A stretch of DNA of 7,936 bases, from NCBI GenBank assembly GCA_964393525.1, contig CAYMTV010000037.1, positions 1 through 7,936 of the forward strand, in the 5' to 3' direction. Origin of the DNA: CAYMTV01 sp964393525. GTDB lineage: Bacteria; Patescibacteriota; Microgenomatia; Daviesbacterales; UBA10151. Positions 5,920 through 7,936 of the stretch are shown here, piece after piece (the first letter of the stretch is position 1; every line of letters begins with the position of its first letter). Made by a program: the position numbers and the translations under genes. The notes under the pieces are model-generated. The model was given only the letters and a program-made list of their open reading frames with translations, was not told the DNA's origin and searched no databases.

Positions 5920-6855
5920 ATGGACATCTTATCAATCGTTCTAATAGTTGCAGGGTTGGCGCTTTTTGAAACTGTTTCTTCAATTGATAACGCGGTGATT
6001 AATGCCGAAGTTTTATCAACAATGTCTCAAAAGGCTAGGCGGTGGTTTCTGCTTTGGGGTATGTTAATAGCGGTTTTTTTAATAAGAGGTGTTTTACCTT
6101 TTATGATAGTTTATGCAACCGCTCCGGAGCTTGGACCAATTGGCGCAATTACTGCCACCTTCTCATCAGACCCAAAAGTAATCCATGCAATAGAGTCTTC
6201 AGCGCCCATTCTTTTAATAGGTGGTGGAACTTTTCTTTTATTTTTGTTCTTCCACTGGCTGTTTTTGGAGCCTAAAGCCCTGGGGCTAAAAGGGGAAAGA
6301 TTTATTTTTTCCCAGGGAGTTTGGTTTTATGCGGTGGTCTCCATAATGCTTTCTTTTATTGTTTTTTTTGCTCTCAGGCAAAACCCATTTATGGCACTTG
6401 GGACAGTTGTCGGGTCCACCGCTTATTTTATTACTCACGGATTTAAGGAAAACGCAAAAGCGGCCGAAGAAAAACTCTTAGAAGGAAGCTCTGCCAAGTC
6501 TGATTTAAGCAAGATTTTTTACCTTGAGGTTATTGATGCCACTTTCTCAATTGATGGAGTGTTGGGTGCCTTTGCTTTTACCTTATCCATACCTTTAATA
6601 CTTTTAGGCAATGGGCTTGGGGCAATTGTTGTTAGACAATTAACTATTGGCAATATTGAGCGGATTAAAAAATACGTATTTTTAAAAAACGGAGCGATGT
6701 ATTCAATCCTGGCTTTGGGGACTATTATGGTTTTGGAAAGCTTTGGCTTTCATATCCCGGCCTGGTTTTCTCCGGTTGTTACCACAATTATAATTACTTA
6801 CTTTTTCTTTAAATCAAGACAGGTAAGTCCAAAAGAGGTTAGGACTGTAGGATAG
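5920..6855 (+). CDS. DUF475/TerC-like multi-pass membrane protein
   Basis: A polytopic inner-membrane protein of 311 residues with about eight or nine hydrophobic segments (near 4-17, 42-66, 97-115, 133-151, 156-171, 205-231, 258-275 and 282-297). Two related acidic signatures occur in membrane segments: FETVSSIDNAVINAE (16-30) and LEVIDATFSIDGVLGAF (202-218). Such duplicated 'E-x-(2-3)-S-[IF]-D-[NG]' motifs are typical of the TerC/DUF475 superfamily, whose studied members (TerC, Alx) are linked to manganese or metal-ion export. Substrate here is unknown. A charged cytoplasmic-type loop lies at about 174-198. The gene begins 4 nt after the Nif3-like stop, with no Shine-Dalgarno, so it is probably expressed by read-through of the operon and re-initiation. 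Its last 17 nt overlap the 3' end of the convergent kinase gene. Confidence 0.85.
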   Translation: MDILSIVLIVAGLALFETVSSIDNAVINAEVLSTMSQKARRWFLLWGMLIAVFLIRGVLPFMIVYATAPELGPIGAITATFSSDPKVIHAIESSAPILLIGGGTFLLFLFFHWLFLEPKALGLKGERFIFSQGVWFYAVVSIMLSFIVFFALRQNPFMALGTVVGSTAYFITHGFKENAKAAEEKLLEGSSAKSDLSKIFYLEVIDATFSIDGVLGAFAFTLSIPLILLGNGLGAIVVRQLTIGNIERIKKYVFLKNGAMYSILALGTIMVLESFGFHIPAWFSPVVTTIIITYFFFKSRQVSPKEVRTVG

Positions 6856-7396
6856 GGTATAATTTTTGGACACTCACCTTAAGTTCCTCAAAAGTTCCAT
6901 TGTTTTCAACTTTAAAATCAGCTCTTTTGCCGATCTGGGGGATTAAAAGTTCATTTTTGGCTTTTTCTTCTTTCATAAACTGTTCAAAAGTTCTGGCTTC
7001 ATCCTTCTTCTCTTGACGCTTTTGTAATCTTTCAAATCTCAGCCGGGTTTCTGCAGTAACATAGATTAAAAAGTTTTTACCAAAGGATCTAATAAGTTCT
7101 TCATCAGTCTTCCATCTGACACCATCCAAAATAACAATGTCAGCATTTAAACTTTCAACTCTTTTTCTAATGGCATTGGTTAGGGTTCCTTTGCTGAAAC
7201 CTTCTTCCATCACAACTGCCAGATGTTGCAAATTATGACGGGTTCCGTCTAAACTCCAAAGTTTTAAAGTCTCATTTAAAATACCTGAAAATCTAATACG
7301 CATTACTTTCTTACCTTTTGCAATATCCATTAAAAAATTCCCAAAAGTCTCCTTCCCGGAGCCTTTTTCACCAACTAAACCAATCACAGTTTTCAT
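6839..7396 (-). CDS. Small P-loop kinase (dephospho-CoA kinase / dNMP kinase-like)
   Basis: A cytoplasmic P-loop nucleoside/nucleotide-kinase-fold protein of 185 residues. The Walker A loop is GEKGSGKET (9-17, Lys15). A mid-domain ADIVILDGVRWKTDEE (85-100) is the second strand plus substrate-site region, with Asp91, Arg94. 'VTAETRLRFERLQKR' (113-127) is an arginine-rich LID-like region. 'KVENNGTFEELK' (162-173) is the C-terminal motif common in dephospho-CoA-kinase-like enzymes. Sequence alone does not separate dephospho-CoA kinase from related deoxynucleotide monophosphate kinases or uncharacterised 'AAA-family ATPase' kinases. It lacks the classical CoaE opening, so a generic call is safer. 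The gene stands alone, convergent with the DUF475 gene (17-nt overlap). A possible promoter would start the mRNA at the ATG itself, and no Shine-Dalgarno is seen. Confidence 0.75.
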   Translation of the reverse strand: MKTVIGLVGEKGSGKETFGNFLMDIAKGKKVMRIRFSGILNETLKLWSLDGTRHNLQHLAVVMEEGFSKGTLTNAIRKRVESLNADIVILDGVRWKTDEELIRSFGKNFLIYVTAETRLRFERLQKRQEKKDEARTFEQFMKEEKAKNELLIPQIGKRADFKVENNGTFEELKVSVQKLYPILQS

Positions 7397-7402
7397 GGAT
7401 AT

Positions 7403-7431
7403 ACTTAAACAGATAAAAGAAGGGTAGTCAA
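7403..7431 (-). promoter_or_regulatory. Possible promoter giving a leaderless kinase mRNA
   Basis: On the minus strand: -35 TTGACT (7426-7431, 5 of 6), a 17-nt spacer, and a weak -10 TTAAGT (7403-7408, 3 of 6). The predicted start of transcription falls on or next to the A of the ATG at 7396. The weak -10 keeps this tentative; read-through from the tRNA promoter is the alternative. Confidence 0.3.
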
Positions 7432-7473
7432 TTAAGGAGAATTATATTTCTATTGCTTGTGATGAAATAATTG

Positions 7474-7556
7474 TGCCGAGGGAGAGAGTCGAACTCTCAT
7501 GAGGTTGCCCTCAAAGGTTTTTGAGACCTTCGTGTCTGCCATTCCACCACCCCGGC
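7474..7556 (-). tRNA. tRNA-Leu (anticodon CAA), reads UUG
   Basis: On the minus strand a class II tRNA of 83 nt folds fully. The acceptor is GCCGGGG with CCTCGGC (one G-U pair). The D stem is GTG/CAC with the GG pair in its loop. The anticodon stem AAGGT/ACCTT encloses the 7-nt loop CTCAAAA (anticodon CAA at 7521-7523). The long variable arm is TGAGG/CCTCA with a GCAA loop. The T arm is GAGAG-TTCGACT-CTCTC. The discriminator is A, as expected for leucine. CCA is not encoded (next bases CAA), so it must be added by a CCA-adding enzyme. No intron is seen. Confidence 0.96.
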
Positions 7557-7567
7557 TAACAGAGGCA

Positions 7568-7573
7568 ATTATA
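7568..7573 (-). promoter_or_regulatory. Consensus -10 box of the tRNA-Leu promoter
   Basis: TATAAT on the minus strand, a perfect -10 match, 11 nt before the mature 5' end of tRNA-Leu. Transcription would start near 7561 with a 5-nt leader removed by RNase P. No good -35 is present at 16-18 nt (TGGCAT is the best 17-nt candidate). Confidence 0.55.
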
Positions 7574-7627
7574 TCAATTCACAAGATTGGATGCCATATT
7601 ATCCAAGTAGTATAGTAATTATCTATA

Positions 7628-7665
7628 TTAGACAATAATATTCCGATCGTGATAAAGTTGTCTAA
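7628..7665. promoter_or_regulatory. 38-bp operator-like dyad abutting the GTG start of the winged-helix gene
   Basis: Outer arms TTAGACAA (7628-7635) and TTGTCTAA (7658-7665) are perfect 8-bp inverted repeats. Their midpoint (7646.5) coincides exactly with the centre of the palindrome CGATCG (7644-7649). TAT/ATA pairs also match in between, giving 14 of 19 symmetric positions. Arm centres are 30 bp apart, about three helical turns, so a dimer or tetramer could bind one face of the DNA. A possible promoter (TAGACA 7629-7634, 16-nt spacer, GATAAA 7651-7656) lies within the dyad; a second candidate (TTGGAT 7587-7592, TATAGT 7611-7616) lies upstream. Autoregulation by the adjacent gene is an inference. 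Confidence 0.5.
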
Positions 7666-7936
7666 GTGAAGGAAAAACATTATTTAACAAATATAATTCT
7701 GCTGGCGTTAGAAAAGGCTATAGATGGGGCTATAAAACTAAATGATTTTACCTACAATCCGGAAAAATATCTTTATGGTTACCCAAGAGTTCTTAAGAAA
7801 AGTTACTTATCCAAATCAATTAAAAGATTAAGAGAAAGAGGTTTAGTATCTTTCTTAAGCGAGGAAGAAATTGTTTTAAGACTTACTAGTAAAGGGAAAG
7901 AAAAAGTTCTGTGGACTAAAATGAAAAATGAAAATT
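7666..7936 (+). CDS. PaaX/Cas2-like winged-helix protein, N-terminal part (cut by window end)
   Basis: An open frame of 90 codons starts at GTG 7666, directly after an in-frame TAA, and runs off the right edge. The start is therefore well limited: no ATG precedes residue 86. The visible part is a helix-rich winged-helix DNA-binding domain. A first helix is 'YLTNIILLALEKAIDGAIKL' (6-25), then 'YGYPRVLKKSYLSKSIKRLRERGLVSF' (37-63, recognition-helix region), then a beta wing 'EEEIVLRLTSKGKEKVL' (66-82). From memory this resembles the N-terminal domain of PaaX-family-like proteins common in Patescibacteria, in which a Cas2-like ferredoxin-fold domain follows; that part lies outside the window. 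It is probably a transcriptional regulator. It has no Shine-Dalgarno, and the dyad at 7628-7665 directly precedes it. Confidence 0.65.
   Translation, partial: MKEKHYLTNIILLALEKAIDGAIKLNDFTYNPEKYLYGYPRVLKKSYLSKSIKRLRERGLVSFLSEEEIVLRLTSKGKEKVLWTKMKNEN

Noticed and set aside
6042..6275. Second plus-strand frame of 77 codons inside the DUF475 gene
   Set aside because: It is a frame shadow of a hydrophobic coding region. The main frame carries the paired SID motifs without a break.
7587..7606. TTGGAT/ATCCAA hairpin between the tRNA and the winged-helix gene as a terminator
   Set aside because: The stem is only 6 bp, AT-rich, with an 8-nt loop and no T tract on either side. It was kept only as part of a possible alternative promoter (TTGGAT).
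7397..7627. tRNA-linked integration site or mobile element near tRNA-Leu
   Set aside because: No direct repeat of the tRNA 3' end, integrase or transposase is seen in the window. The flanks are short promoter-like AT-rich sequence.

Overview
The window looks like a piece of a small, AT-rich bacterial genome of the Patescibacteria/CPR type, most likely Microgenomates-like. This is an inference from three things. Genes are tightly packed with many 3-17 nt overlaps. Tracts of degenerate 7-nt repeats of the GTTCATG/GTTAAAA kind are present. The last gene has the N-terminal winged-helix look of the PaaX/Cas2-like proteins I associate with that group. TGA ends the dnaB, nucleotidase and Nif3-like genes, so the standard bacterial code is used and the TGA=Gly lineages (Gracilibacteria/Absconditabacteria) are unlikely.

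Layout: (1) 2-835 (+) is the 3' part of a mannose-1-phosphate guanylyltransferase gene, cut by the window edge. (2) 832-2249 (-) is a two-gene unit for envelope proteins: a membrane-anchored Ig-like protein, then a secreted protein with two small beta-rich repeats, joined by an ATGA overlap. (3) 2250-2304 is a very short divergent promoter region. (4) 2305-2946 (+) is a metallo-beta-lactamase-fold hydrolase. (5) 2947-3080 is filled by a nested inverted-repeat element made of 7-nt units. (6) 3081-6855 (+) is a probable operon: dnaB, a 5'(3')-deoxyribonucleotidase-like HAD phosphatase, a Nif3-like dinuclear-metal protein and a DUF475/TerC-like membrane protein. (7) 6839-7396 (-) is a small P-loop kinase convergent with that operon. 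(8) 7474-7556 (-) is tRNA-Leu(CAA) with its own -10 box. (9) 7628-7665 is a 38-bp operator-like dyad that ends exactly at the GTG start of (10), a winged-helix regulator-like gene cut by the right edge.

Working together: the dnaB operon joins the replicative helicase to a nucleotide-pool phosphatase and two proteins with metal-linked folds; this is a housekeeping set. The minus-strand pair and ManC point to envelope and glycan functions. The least ordinary signals are non-coding. One is a pair of inverted heptamer-repeat elements, one of which supplies the signal-peptide codons of a secreted protein. Another is the symmetric dyad before the winged-helix gene. The third is an apparent split between Shine-Dalgarno-led starts inside ATGA overlaps and SD-less, nearly leaderless starts elsewhere. 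I saw no CRISPR array, transposase, phage gene or complete new defence system.
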